A stretch of DNA of 64,000 nt from Oryzias latipes (taxonomy: Eukaryota; Chordata; Actinopteri; Beloniformes; Adrianichthyidae), in assembly GCF_002234675.1 (NCBI RefSeq), contig NC_019862.2:18065514-18129513 (forward strand). Direction: 5' to 3'. The translations under genes were made by a program, and so were the position numbers. The notes beneath the pieces are model-generated. The model saw only the letters and a program-made list of their open reading frames with translations, made no database searches and was not told the DNA's origin. Positions 37,201 through 49,800 of this stretch are shown here, piece after piece (the first letter of the stretch is position 1; each line of letters begins with the position of its first letter).

Positions 37201-38787
37201 TTTTCGTGGTCACCGCTATTCTGAATGAGAATACAAATTTGATTTAACATCCATCCATTTAACTTCTAAAGATAAAAGGATGAAAGTTGGCTGCTGCTGG
37301 AGCCAACCCAGCTACTGTTGGGTGAACGTGTGCTACACCCTGGAAAGGTCACCAGTCTTTTGCAGAGTAACATACTCACACACATGCACACCTAGGGGCA
37401 ATTTGAAGACACCAATTAACCTATGAAGGAAGTTTTTGGAGTGTGGAAGGAAGCTGGAGTGCCCCGGAGAAAACCCCTGGTGAGCGGGTACGGCATGCAA
37501 ACTCCACACATAAAAGGTTCCAGCTGAGATCTAAGCCAGGTCCTTGTTAGTGCTAACCACTACTCCAGCGTGCAACAATTAAAAATTATGAATAAAATAA
37601 AGTTTCATGAGCAAATCAGTCTGTTGAAAGAGTGAGATCTGATATCAAATATGTGGAGATTGCAAGATATCTAATAAAAACTAGCATGCGTAAAGCAACA
37701 GATATATGTATTAACAGAATGAAGGAGTTTATATTTTCCCTTAAACAGATTCGGTTGAAACACATCTTAAAATGCCAATACTAATTATCATATTTTCACA
37801 AGTAATGTTAAGTATGCAGGCCGGTAGACAACCAAATCATGTCACAATCGAGAGCGTAACATTAAATCAACTCATGCAACTAAATGTAGATGAAAAACTG
37901 AGCTGAAATCTACACATCAGGCACATACAAACTTTCAAAATACATCTCAATTACGATCTAAGTATATACTAAAATAAAATTGTAAATTACTTGTTAATTT
38001 TACCGGGCTTGACTTACTGCATTGACATTTGAGATACGAATGATAAGAGCTGACTACATTCTCTCTTCAATTTCAAAAATATGCCATCACAATCATACAT
38101 GAAGTCGAACATCTTGATCATATAAACACTTCTTTTATATGGAAACAGACTTTCACCCTTAACCTTATTGATTTTACACTACACAACTAATATGTCCTAT
38201 TACGGTAAATGCCTGCTCAACCAAAGGGTAGAGCACATATTTAAATTGTTTTTTCAAAAACATTGTGTATAACTCACCAAAGGAGAATTCATTCATTTGT
38301 TTTTCTTTCTTGATCGGATCGTTTAAGGAATATAGGACTAGTAGAAAATCATTACCATGCAATATTAAAAAACGGATTTTACAAAGTAAAGTAACTGAGT
38401 GGATGCGTGAACTTCAAAGCCAAATTGGTGAAGAGTTTGTGTCTGAAGTGGGTTAAGTACTGGGAAAGTATAGGAAAGGGTTTTTTAAATTAAAAGTTTG
38501 GTCAATATTAGAAATTGTTCTTTAAAATTGTAAAAACACAAAAGACTGCAAAGAATGCACACACACAAATTTAAAACCACCTTGCTTTTTTCAGATGATG
38601 TGTTAAATTTCAAAATCTGTACTTACTCATCCTCATCGATGGTTCGATTTTGAATAAGATTCATCCCACTGGGTGCGTAGTTCCAGTGCACCTCTTCTAT
38701 CTGTATAAAATGCTCTCTTTTTATGGCAGGAACACAGATGGTTGAGGAAAGGAACAATAACACAGTTCTCACACAGAACCTGTGCAT
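27364..38787 (-). CDS. cp: Ceruloplasmin-like multicopper ferroxidase, tandem copy B
   Basis: Secreted copper oxidase predicted to oxidise Fe(II) for loading onto transferrin. There are 23 exons (minus strand, 5' to 3'): 38627-38787, 36906-37150, 36607-36819, 35926-36099, 35752-35843, 35408-35570, 35167-35305, 34921-35060, 33975-34115, 33822-33857, 32993-33207, 32426-32576, 32096-32308, 30664-30868, 29816-29955, 29554-29682, 29366-29472, 29238-29290, 29027-29098, 28767-28858, 27789-27925, 27640-27696, 27364-27492. They join in frame to 1067 aa (human ceruloplasmin 1065). The start [15 protein letters not shown] is a signal peptide. Six cupredoxin-like domains follow. Domain 1 has HPHG and YHSH, and domain 6 has HTVHWHG and [13 protein letters not shown], giving all trinuclear and domain 6 type-1 copper ligands (H994, C1041, H1046, M1051). 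Domain 2 has H299, C342, H347, M352. Domain 4 has Ile658 and Ser701 where His and Cys are needed, so that copper site is lost, and Met618 replaces a conserved iron-binding Glu. The C-terminus is EKRKGPPKY with no further exon and no membrane span. The 36-nt exon 10 is the least certain. Confidence 0.9.
28164..28231. repeat. (AT)n microsatellite in cpB intron
   Basis: About 33 AT dinucleotides in the intron between cpB exons at 27925 and 28767. Confidence 0.95.
30869..32095. other. cpB intron, AT-rich
   Basis: Intron between the two domain 4 exons. It is AT-rich with T-runs, and no element end was recognised. It is of the same order of length as the corresponding cpA intron (44508-45176). Confidence 0.6.
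33822..33857 (-). other. cpB candidate 36-nt microexon (linker)
   Basis: Acceptor TTGTAG and donor GTGTGA enclose 36 nt that keep the frame (phase 1 in, phase 1 out). They encode a charged linker ([11 protein letters not shown]). The position matches the 45-nt cpA exon at 46871-46915 ([14 protein letters not shown]). A better-consensus donor two bases on (GTGAGT) would break the frame, so expression data are needed to fix the junction. Confidence 0.5.
36211..36292. mobile_element. piggyBac-type MITE, copy 6, internally deleted
   Basis: Both ends are intact (CCCTTGTGCTATCTTAG ... CTAGGATAGCACAAGGG), but only 82 bp remain. The usual 120-bp core is gone. It lies in the cpB intron between exons 3 and 4. 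The flanks are TTTT and TTAC rather than TTAA. Confidence 0.8.
37255..37575 (-). repeat. tRNA-like fish SINE in cpB intron 1
   Basis: On the minus strand it reads GTGGTTAGCACTAACAAGG, then GCATGCCGTACCCGCTCACC, AACTTCCTTCATAGGTTAATTGG, CCTAGGTGTGCATGTG and CTTTCCAGGGTGTA. These are blocks of the abundant teleost SINE whose head resembles a tRNA with A and B boxes. The same family, in opposite orientation, lies at 53717. Confidence 0.75.
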
Positions 38788-38926
38788 TTTGAAAAAATCT
38801 GGGCAGTTGCTTATTAAGTCTGAGAAAAGTGATGCAAAAGAGCATATGTTTTTCTTTTCTTCTTTTACTTCTCCTCAACTGATCATCAAGATTATGGTAG
38901 CAATGCAGCCTCAACCTCAGTCAATT

Positions 38927-38936
38927 TTTATATATA
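38927..38936 (-). promoter_or_regulatory. Candidate TATA box of cpB
   Basis: The minus strand reads TATATATAAA 140-149 bp upstream of the cpB start codon. A GTTAAC palindrome, the half-site of liver HNF1 sites, lies just upstream at 38941-38946. cpA has a TATA-like box at almost the same distance. Confidence 0.45.
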
Positions 38937-40652
38937 CCCAGTTAACAGACCGCACGCAGGAATTAAATATGCCTCTGACTACAAAAGTATGTGCCAAATA
39001 GACAGTTTACTGATAAGTATGCTGAATTAGCACAATAACAGAACATCTTCAAGCATTTGTAAATTGTTGGCATTTTGAACTGAACAATCTAACAACTTTG
39101 TAAAGGGAATGATTACCTTCACTGAGCAACCTTCTTTAAAATAATTAAACAGCAAGAAAAAAAGTTAGAGGTAAATTCACTGGTCAAAGCTGAGAAACTT
39201 CCTAAATCCAATAAAAAACTCCCAGTTACAGGCATACAGTAAATTTTAATTGTTATTTAGAAGATTTGTAGATATTTTAATAAAATTATTGAAAACCTTT
39301 ATCTTTATTATCTACTGTATGTATTATTCATTGATTTCAGTGATGTCTGACCTGTAAAAATTGCAACTTTACTTAGCTTTTGCAAAAAGCTTAAATATAT
39401 ATATGTGAATGATTCTCGAGGTGACCTGTCTATAGTGAACCCTGCCTTTGCCCTATACCACTCAGGATGAAGCAGGTATATAAGTTAAACTTTTATCTAA
39501 AAAAAATGACAGTCAAGAATCAAAGTAATGAAAAAACACTTTTCTAAAGAAGACCTGAACCTTAGACCTTGAAATGATATGTTCTTTGTGTTCAAAATAT
39601 AAACACAAAACCTCCAAAATACAACAACACTGATTTTTGAAGGACAGAATTCCTTATAAGAATGAATGTTTTCCAGATTTTCTCTCTGAGTAGCAAAAGG
39701 TACCTACAAGTAATAGATAAATAATTAAAACAATAGTGTACGTTTGCCGCAATAACATTAGACAGCACTAAGAGCAGAGTGTTGCTTTTGGTAACTGCAG
39801 TGTTACTTAAAGACTCAAACAGCAGTATTTAAAAAGAAGGGATATAAAATTATTTGTTGTAAGGTTTTTTTTTTCCTCTTTAATTTTGTCAGAAGACTTT
39901 TGAGCTATTTTTATTTGTTAATTTGTTCCTCAAAGAACAAAACATTCAAACGTCAGCACAGCATAAAAGCAAGAGGAGAGAACAGAAACGTCTTGTTCTA
40001 GATACAAAAAAAGAACACAAGAGGCAGGGGGAAAAAAACTGCTGGACTCATCCTCGTCACACACTACAGAGCAGTCATCCTCAGCTGCATTACTGCCACT
40101 TGAGCTGCAGCCACAGATGTTAACTTATCTTCTGTGTGTGCACGTTCTATCAGCAAAGAATTGGACACCAAAACACACATTTATCTGCTAATAGCTGTTG
40201 GGGCTTGGTGCTAGGACCTAAAGAGGAAACAGTAGTTTCAGGAAAAAAATCTACAAAAAAAGAAACACTTTATTACACCGCAAAATCCATACATATTGAT
40301 CAAATACTGTACCTTTAACTTGTTGCAATTTGAAAGCATTCATACCTATCCAAGCAAAGCAGACTATCAGAAAAAAAAACACAGTTATCTCAAAAATCTA
40401 ATCTTACAAATTCCTGAAAGAATTTATTACTTCTTTTAGGTAAAAATATAATCACGTCTCTAAAAGACACGATTTCTTTTAACTTCTTCCTATTCCATTT
40501 CAAACTATATATTGGTGTAATTTATTTTCGTTTCTAATTTAAAATGTTCTGTTGTTTTCTTTTGTTGCTTTTATTGTTTTCTATGTACTGTCCAAAATAC
40601 ATTTACAAACAGACAAACAAAACAATCTACAAATTCAGAAGGAAACAAAATC

Positions 40653-40658
40653 TTTATT
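40653..40658 (-). terminator. Candidate polyadenylation signal of cpA
   Basis: AATAAA on the minus strand, about 205 nt downstream of the cpA TGA. The call rests on position and motif only. Confidence 0.35.
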
Positions 40659-40862
40659 TGTAAATTCAACATACATGAACAAATTGCAAAGATTTTACAG
40701 GTTAACATTTCAATGTATTTTTTTTATGTGCTCTGAAAACATACTTGTAGATATTAAAAAATATCAATTACCTTTGAATTTTGATAATTTTGAGTCTAGT
40801 TTTCCACTTTCTTATGAGTAAAGACAAGGGCAATATTTTTGTCTTCTGCCTTGATCGTTGAT

Positions 40863-43800
40863 TCAGCCAAACATTCCACTTCGTTGTGCTGTTAAAGAGA
40901 AATAGGAAGGCGGTTATTTCAGTTGTTTTTCTATTTCAGTGTAACTTCCTCCACAATTCTGACCTTTTTCAGTGACAGTGTACAGGGCTTCCATTCCAGC
41001 TTTAATGTGGTCGGTAACATGGCAGTGGACCAGCCAGGTACCAGGATACTGAGGTCGCATTTTTACCGTCTGCACCACAAAAAGATGACAAACATCACTT
41101 CTTACTTCTTGACTTTCATTTATTTTTGAGACACAACCTACTTTTAGCTGATTTTAAGTAAACATTTGAACCAAAATGTAAGTTATATACGTTTTGTTTT
41201 CACCTGAAATGTGGCTGGAAACAATTCGTATGAATCAATACGATGGCGGTTTCCTCCAAGCTGCGGAAATAGGCAAAATATTTGAGTAGTTTTTGCAAAA
41301 TTGTGTTTTTTTTCTACTATGTTTAATGAGCTCAACCATCCATGAGCTGGAAATCAATTTTAAAATAGTTTACCTTATATTCCACACTGTGACCATGCCA
41401 ATGAACAGTGTGCAAGTCCACCTCATTGCCCATTGCCATCAGGTACCAATACACTTTGTCACCAGCCTCCATGTACAAATGCAGGTTGCCATACACATAA
41501 CCATTAATGGCTACACAAACACACAGAAACACAAAATGTGAATTTAGCAATTGGCAACTATTTTTGGCATTAAACTTCAGCCTTTGGACAGAAACATCAG
41601 TAAAGAATCCATTTTCAAAAACCCAAATATGATGTCTGGGTCACAGAGTTTCAAGGAAATATCCATGTGCTCAAAATGGTGTGTGAGCTCATCTCACCGT
41701 GCATCTTATTGCTCTCAATAAAGTCCTCATTGTCCTTTATATTTGGTCGAGGGTTTCTGATGAATCTTCTAATGTTTTCATCAAGATACCTAATAATAAT
41801 ACAACAGTTATTGAGTTGTTGTTTTCTAAATTGTTGAACAGAAACACATTTATGTGAAAATAGCAAGCAAATTCAGTGAATAAAGTTTTTGTGAATGACG
41901 ATGCTTGACGTGAAAACAATATCATGATGAAGCCTGATAAAGTCTAGACAACAATCATTCTTTTAAATACGTTATTGTATTTTACCTACCAACTTTCATT
42001 TTCATCAAAAACTAAGAAAAGCAGTGCTAACTCCTCCACTTCCTTCTTTAGTCCGAAGGACCTAGAAAGATCATAGTTCTGTTAAAGGTATGGAGGCAAA
42101 AGATTTTTAAAACCTGTAAGTTGATCACCTTGGGACAAAAATCCAAGCACAACATGGAACTTTGAATATGCTTGTTACTACTCACCTGGCCCAGCTTCGA
42201 CGGCAGATCACCAGTGGACCAATCAGCCCACTGTAAAGGTCCTATCAAACAGGGAGAGGATTGTTGGTCAGGAGGTAACTGCGTTTATTGGTTTATCCCT
42301 AAAAAATAATCATTGTACCTTTGTGACATCTACAGTGGAGTAGTACGCTGACACAGAACACTCTTCCTGCTCTGTGGTTGGTCCTGTGTTCTTGTTGATG
42401 TACCATGTATATGTGTTGGTTTCACCTGTGGCATAAAGAGTTTTATGATGACTCTAGTGGCAAAGAATACAGTACATCCACACAACAATGTGTTCTCAAA
42501 GCATTTCATGCTTTTAGTTGTTTGTAGCATCTCTTTAGTCTTTAAAGTCTCACTCTTTTGATCTATTTTCTAAGCATTTCCAGTGGTCTTTTATTCATAA
42601 TTATGTCACTTTCAGCCAAAATCAAAAAACCTGGGTCGTTTTTCTAGAACAGAGTTTCTGCAGAGCAGCAGAGGTTCATTAGAAATTTGACTCTGATTTG
42701 CGGGCAGGACTGTTCACCTGAAGCAAGCCTGCACTCATTTCCCATCATCCTTGTTGTTTACCCACTCTGCCACTAGCTTACAGCCACTCACAACCGCTAC
42801 GTAACATCAGCGGTGCAACAAAAGTTGGAGCACTTTGAGCCAAACAAACAAAAATTGGAGCACTTTGAGCCAGATGCCAGCTCAGACGAGGAAAACAAAG
42901 ACAACGGTGGATCCAGTCGTCTACAAGTGGATGCATCAGAAGGGGGCAGAGAAGGGAGCTTGTGGCCTACTGCTTGTCCCTTGTATGTAACAACAACAAG
43001 CTTTTTTAAACTGTATATTTTTGTCTGCTACTGATTTACCATGATTTGAACAAAGCAACACTCAGAAATGCAGTTTTAATCCTAAATTCTTGTACTTCCT
43101 CCATCGGGAGAATAATGCTACAATATCATGTTAAAAACACCAAAAGCATCTTTCAGTGGAGTACATTTTTTATTTCATGAGGTTGTGACCTCTTGTAAAG
43201 CTCATATTAAGTCCAAAGGGACATGTTGCCTAGTGATGTTAATTTCAAAAAAACAAATTTTAATTTTAAAAGAAATTCTTGTCACTCTTGTTCTACCGTC
43301 TTCATGTACCTGCTTTTGTTTCTTGGACACTGGGCGACTCTGTCTTGATTCCATGGGCGTGGATGGAATAAGGTCTGGATGCCATATTCTTAAAAACTAT
43401 TTTCACTTTGTCCCCAATATTAGCATGAATCATCGGACCTAAGTGAAGGAGTTGCAAGTATTTCAGTGAACAGTGACATCAGAATAGAACAACTAAAGCA
43501 CAACAATGTTTTTCATGTTCATGTAAATTTCTGATTATATTTGAATTTCAGTTTACCCATGATGCCGAGGTGCTCCATATCAGGTGTTCTTTCCACTGGT
43601 TTTGTGAACTTCTCGTTGGTGTACTGTCGGTATACAACCTTTTTGTAACGGGAACCTATGAGTCCTCCTTGTGGATCAACGAAAGCGGGGGCGGGACTAA
43701 AATGAAGAAAACATTTGACTAAATGAAAGTTTACACATTTTCTACTGTGTACAGTAATACTGACATTCGATGCAATTATTACTCTGAGAAAGAAACTTTG

Positions 43801-46800
43801 AGGACAAACACATCTCCACACGGACTATTATTGTGAAGCTTGTGGATTGGATCGATTGGATTATCCCTTGTACTATCCTAGGCACTTTGACATTGGGAGT
43901 GAGGTCATCTAAACCCCACAAGACAGTGCGCTGAGCCTTTTATCTTCAATGATATGTGATCTTCACTGGTTTTCATGGATTACATGAAATCCTCTCCACC
44001 TTTATCCACCTTTGTCATGGTAGGGAGAACACGTCAAGGGTGGGGTCATAGGATAGCACAAGGGTTACAGATGACAACATTTCAGAGGATTAAATTGAAA
44101 TCCATGTTGCACTTCTGGAAGCATGACTGTTTGGATTAACCTGAGTTTTGAAAAAATATCGTTTAAAATAATTCATATGCAATGTTCAAAGATGTGGGCA
44201 ATTTTGACATCTGGCATTTTTACAATTTTTATTCATGAACAGGAAAAAATAAAGACATCAGAGCTGTATTTTCACAATATTTGTTTTGATGTTTCATACT
44301 TCATTCCTTGATCCCTGAACATCTCTGCCTCCCAGGTGCGGTTTGGAGAGTAGTCCCAGTCGATCTCCACAGCAGCGATGTAGTACGTTTTTGAATGGAG
44401 CATCACCTCACTCTGGCGCTGAAACAGACTACATTTCTCCACAGTGTAGTTGGCTCGCATACCATTCCGATAATGGTCCAGTGTGGCGGACACCACTTCA
44501 AACTGACCTGAAACACACAAAAAAATTGCCTTGAAGGGAGCTGCTGTGAATGAGCTGCTGCCCATGTGAACCTGTGTGGTAAACCCACAAACTCTGTCAC
44601 AGGCTACTCCACCTGTTTTAACACCTATGTACATAAACTAATCAGTTTGAATGAACCAAGTCACTGATTAGAAAACGTTTAAACACTCACAAGTACTGTA
44701 AAGAGTGGAAGTAAATAAATGGTTCAAATTTGCTGGAAAAAAATATTTCTAATACAACTGTTAAATTAGAAAACTAAAATAATATCTAGTCATCCATGTT
44801 CTAAACCTGCTGAATTCCCATGTTGAGCTACAGGACAGTGTAGAATCACCCATCACTACAGTACCTACCTACAGTAAAACTGTTTCTTTTGATTGTGGTT
44901 ATTATTTTCTATTGAAATCTCTGAGTTCAGGTGGAAAGTAGAGCCTTCCATATTTGACAATAGATAAAATATTTCTAATTATAATTTTTGAAATAGTAAA
45001 AGATGGCTGTTGTTCATGTTGTAAAGTGAATGAAATTTGTATTTATTATTCTAAATCAATGAAAAGCTTGTATTCTTATTTCGGATTTAGTTTGTCAATT
45101 TTTTTTCTTTATATATACACATACTTTACTGGTCCTGGGATTTTGACCTGGTAGAACGTTAGAGGCAAATCCATACCCATGCTGTCTGGCTCCATAGTGA
45201 CGGTGTGTGAGATGTGAGGGAAAACGCTGATGGTGTCTCGTCTGTTCTGCCGGTAGATGAAACGGTTGCCCTGGAAATAAAGGCTGATGATGTCCGTCTC
45301 TGATCCCAGCGCCGACAGGTGCCAAGAGACTTTGTCCCCTTTACACATTGTCAGGCCAGGTAAGTTTTTAAACACAAACCCATTGATTGCTAAAAGAAAA
45401 GACAAAGGAGTATAAAACAAGTAAATTTGATATCAATTAAGGCTGAATAATTCAGAGGGGATGTTCAGTAGACATGTGCATAAAAGTGAATTTTGCTGTG
45501 ACGTTAAAACACTGCAACTGTTTTCATTTCTGTAAAACTTTTCTTATGTTATCATTTTTAATTCAAAAGCTTTCATCTTCTCTAAACATAGAATTCATTG
45601 ATTTAGACTTTTTTTCTTAATGAGTATGCTAACGTGACTTCTCCTGAAGCCGACTAAATCACAGCAGATCTATTGATCTTACTTATTATGTTCAGTCAAA
45701 CACATAAATACACTTCAACTAAAAAGAAAAGCCTTAGGTTAAAACTGTGGCTCTTAGTGGATCAAGATAGAGAAGGCAAAACTGTTTACATAAGGTTTAA
45801 ATGAACTGAATTAAAGCAGAGGTGTCTGAGGAACACAAGGCTGGACACACCGTGCATCTTATTGCTCTCCATGAAGCCATCATCCTCTTTTTTGACAGTC
45901 TTGGGAGCAGTGGTAAAAGTCTGAATGTTGTCATCAAGATACCAGCTGAGGTTCTCATCAAACACTGTGGCCATGAGGTGAAACTCTTTGTTGAAGTTTT
46001 TCTGTGTGACATTTAAAAGAGAAAACAAAACGTTTCCTTTTATTCTGAGAATTGCTTTGAGCTGTTTTCTTATCTTGGTTTTAAAGGCTGAAAAGAGGTT
46101 TCAAAAGTGTACTATGATTATCAGATAACAGAAAAAGAAACAGCTGCTAAAGTTTATGCAGTTTTTTTCATTGGGCTTTTCTAATTCAATTTGCACTTTC
46201 CCTTGGCCCTGAAGACTGTTCATGGTCCAATTTTCTACTATGCCTGAAAAACGTGTTCCTATCTTGTAAAATTGCATCTTAAAGGTCAGAGTGACCTTGT
46301 AATTGTAATATATTTTTGAAAAAACACAAGTAGAAGATAGGCAGATGTCAGCCAAAAACAGTATACTTTCTGAGTAAACATAATTTTGCTTGAACCCAGG
46401 TTGGGCCTAGTTTTTTAACTCCAGTTGAAATAAAAAAAAAACTCCTTGAAAAACAGTGAAGCAATTCTAAAACTCATTAAACCTCGATGGAGAAGGATTA
46501 AAAGGGAAACGCTTTCTCTTTTTCTCTAAAAAGCTATAGGAAAATTATATTGACTGCATCTTTTTTCACCTGTATTCCTTTCTTCAGAGATTTTGGTCGA
46601 CAGATGAGAAGAGGTCCCACCAGACCGGAGCTGGTGTCTTTGACCGGGTCGACAGCAGAGTAGTACAGGTATGTCAGACAGTCAGATTCTCCCTCCACAG
46701 GTCCCGCACCCTCAGGCACCGTCCACTCGTAGGTATACACTGTCCCAGGTCTGACCAAAGCCGCTGGTGGAGGAGTCACCACCCCTGCAGATGCAATGGT

Positions 46801-49800
46801 ATGACTAGTTGCATTAAAACTTTTTTAGATAGAATCTCAGTAACAGTATTATAGCCAGACTTAAACTCACTTGGTTGTTTTTTCAGCTCCCTCAGTTTCT
46901 TTTCTGTGTACGACTCTGATAAGAACAATTTAAAGTTAAAACAAGATGCTGAGAAAAGGACTAGAATGTTCTACTTTAATAACAGTTTTTTGAAATAAAT
47001 GAACCTTCAAGCTCATTGAAGTAGCGAGTCCCGTCCTGTTCTATGCTGTACTGCACTCCGTGGGGCTGTATTGAATACGGCCGGCTGGCTTTGTTCTTAA
47101 AAACAACGCGGATGGTGTCTTTTTCTTCAGCGCGCAGAACTGGACCTGGTTGAGTTCAAGAGGAGAAGAAGTGACCCAAAAGCAAACAGATTTTTAAAGG
47201 TTTGGTTCATAGGCAAAAACGTGTTGCCAAAAAGAACAAGTCATGAAGATTTCAATTATAAATGTTATTAAATTACTCCAACACTTTACATAATAATTTT
47301 GCTCATCTTTTTCAAGAAAATGTCTATTTAACATCAGTGTTTATGAAAAAGTTTGTAGACAGCTTTAGTCCTTCTAAAATACAATCCAGTGCAGTGAAAA
47401 AAATCTTGTGGTCACCAAAATTTTCTTTTAGATAAATACTATTTCTATGATTCTTTTGAACAATATTTTGGTGTTTGTTCTAGTTCTTTTTGTATTGAGC
47501 CTGTATTTTTTAGCTTTGTCTTGGTTAGAAGTAGTAGATCAGAGTTAGATGCCGAAGCAAGCCAGATTAAAAAACTAAAAAACGTTAAAATAACTAAAAA
47601 AGTTATTCTTTGGAAGAAGCGGTGAGTCGGGAGCTTAAAATAGAAAGAGATGCAGTCAAGTTCGATGACTTTGATGTAATGAATGATAGTTTATATGCTT
47701 AATGTTCAGCTTGGATTACCCAAAATTCCCAGATGTTGCTCCTCTGGGCTGCGTAGCATCTTTGTCATGAAGCTGTTGTCAGTGTATTCCACATAGCGAA
47801 CCTTCTTGTAGCGGCTTCCAATGCGGTTTTGACCTTTGGTCACAAATGTCTGTGCCTCACTGAGGGGAATAAAAGGGCAAATAAGTGTGTGGGTGTCAAG
47901 AGAAACATGACCTTTATTTTTTGTGTGTGTAAAGTAACCCACCCGTCACTTGGCACTGTAGGAGCGTAGTCCCAGACCTCCTCTTCAGCAGCAATAAAGA
48001 ACTGTCTGAGCTCACCGTGAGGCCTTGGCTTATGGACATTGGGAAAGCACTTCTTGATCTCAAATAGAGCCTGCATTCCAGCTGTTGCACAAAATAAAAC
48101 AATTAAAGAAAGACATCCCCAGTTATTTTAAAGTAGAGGCATGACATCTACATGCATAACTAACTTTTTTGTTTGTGTGTTTGTTGAGAAACAACATGTA
48201 ATCCCTCTCACCCATTAGATGGTCATTGACGTTGCAAGCCAGCAGCCAGTGTCCTGGATTGTCTGCAACCATTTCCGCTGTAAAACTAGAGGCCGGGAAC
48301 AGGCTGACCGAGTCTGTGTGGTGTTTCAGGACCGTCAGGATCTGACCATGGAAATGAACTGAATGCATGTCCACCTGTAACATTGGTAACATTACTTTTT
48401 ATTACAGCTGTTACAACAGTTTGTGAACTATAAATTCAACCAATATTGTGTTATTAATCATGTTACCTCATTGCCTAAACCTATCATGTGCCATTGAATC
48501 TTGTTACCTTGGCACATGCTCAGTCCAGGCAGATTGCCATACAGAAAACCATTTATTCCTGCAATAAATAGAAATATATATACACAAAGTTATCAGTGCA
48601 TCTGGGTGTTGATAAAAAATAAAAGATGTTCTTCCTCTACAAACCGTGCATCTTATTGCTCTCGATGAAATCTTCATCTTGCTTCAGGTTCCCAACAGGG
48701 TTGGTGATGTGTGTCCTGATGTTTTCATCGAGATACCAGCTGAAGTTTTCATCTGTCACCATGAACAGTAAAGCGTAGGTGTAGTCTGCAGATCTGTCTC
48801 CATGTACATCCAGAGTTCCTACACAGAACAAGAAAATACTCTTTTTATTTTGTTGTATTTATTTCTTAAAACAGATAAACTGGTTTGCATGACGTACAAC
48901 TACCATAACCAGACTTTGTATTTTGGTCATTTGAATATTTTTTCCAAGATTTATTCTCTTTTAAGTAAAATGTGATATTTTTTAAAGAATGGTTGGATTA
49001 TTTTTACTTTCATTCATTTAAAAAGTCAAGCATATGCTACATGTGCTGCCTCCAACAAAAAATGCATAGATTTCTGAGCTGTTTCTTTTTCACGTTGTGT
49101 ATTAGTATTTTGTGCTATACTTATTGTGGTGGAGCCTCTTTTTCTCTGCTGTTGTTCACCAATTGAATGTAATATAAAGGATATCCAGTGTTTGCGCTTC
49201 TTTGTGGACAAAAGAAATACCTCTTTTACAGATGAGAAGGGGTCCTATGAGTCCCGAGCTGATGTCGTTTACTGCGTTCACATGTGAGTGGTAGAACCGG
49301 GTCATGCAGTTATTGTCATCAGCTGTTGGACTGTGAGATTCTGGGAGGGTCCACTCATAGATCACAGTTCTACCAGGGGGCACAGAGTCGTCTTGTTTCA
49401 GTAGATGACTTGTTCCATCTGGATATAGGGCTCCTGCAGATGTCCACACAAACAAAGGGATGTATACCAGTGTCTACACCCTGCCCAGACCCTGATGTGT
49501 TTGAGTCTCACCCTCGCTGCCTTTACTGTAGTTCAGTCCGTGTGGGTGAATACTGTAAGGTCTGGATGCTGAGTTTTTGAGATTGACAATCACTGTGTCC
49601 CCCTCCTCGGCCATCAGCACTGGGCCTAGGTAGCCCAACCAGTTTGGTTTTACCACCTCTGTTCTGTAGGTGGCGTCACTGTACTGTTTGTAAACTGCTT
49701 TCTTGTAGGTGGAGCCGATTCGCTGAGGGCCCTTTTTCAAAAAGACTGCCGCTTCTCTATAAAAAAAAGGAAAACAAGTTTGACATAAGAATTTTCAAAT

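Larger units (their letters stand above)
38788..40862. other. Spacer between the tandem ceruloplasmin genes
   Basis: About 2.1 kb separates the cpA stop from the cpB start, so the cpB promoter must lie here or in cpA's 3' end. No other gene was recognised. TTTATT (AATAAA on the minus strand) at 40653-40658 is a candidate cpA polyadenylation signal, 205 bp after the stop. Confidence 0.5.
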
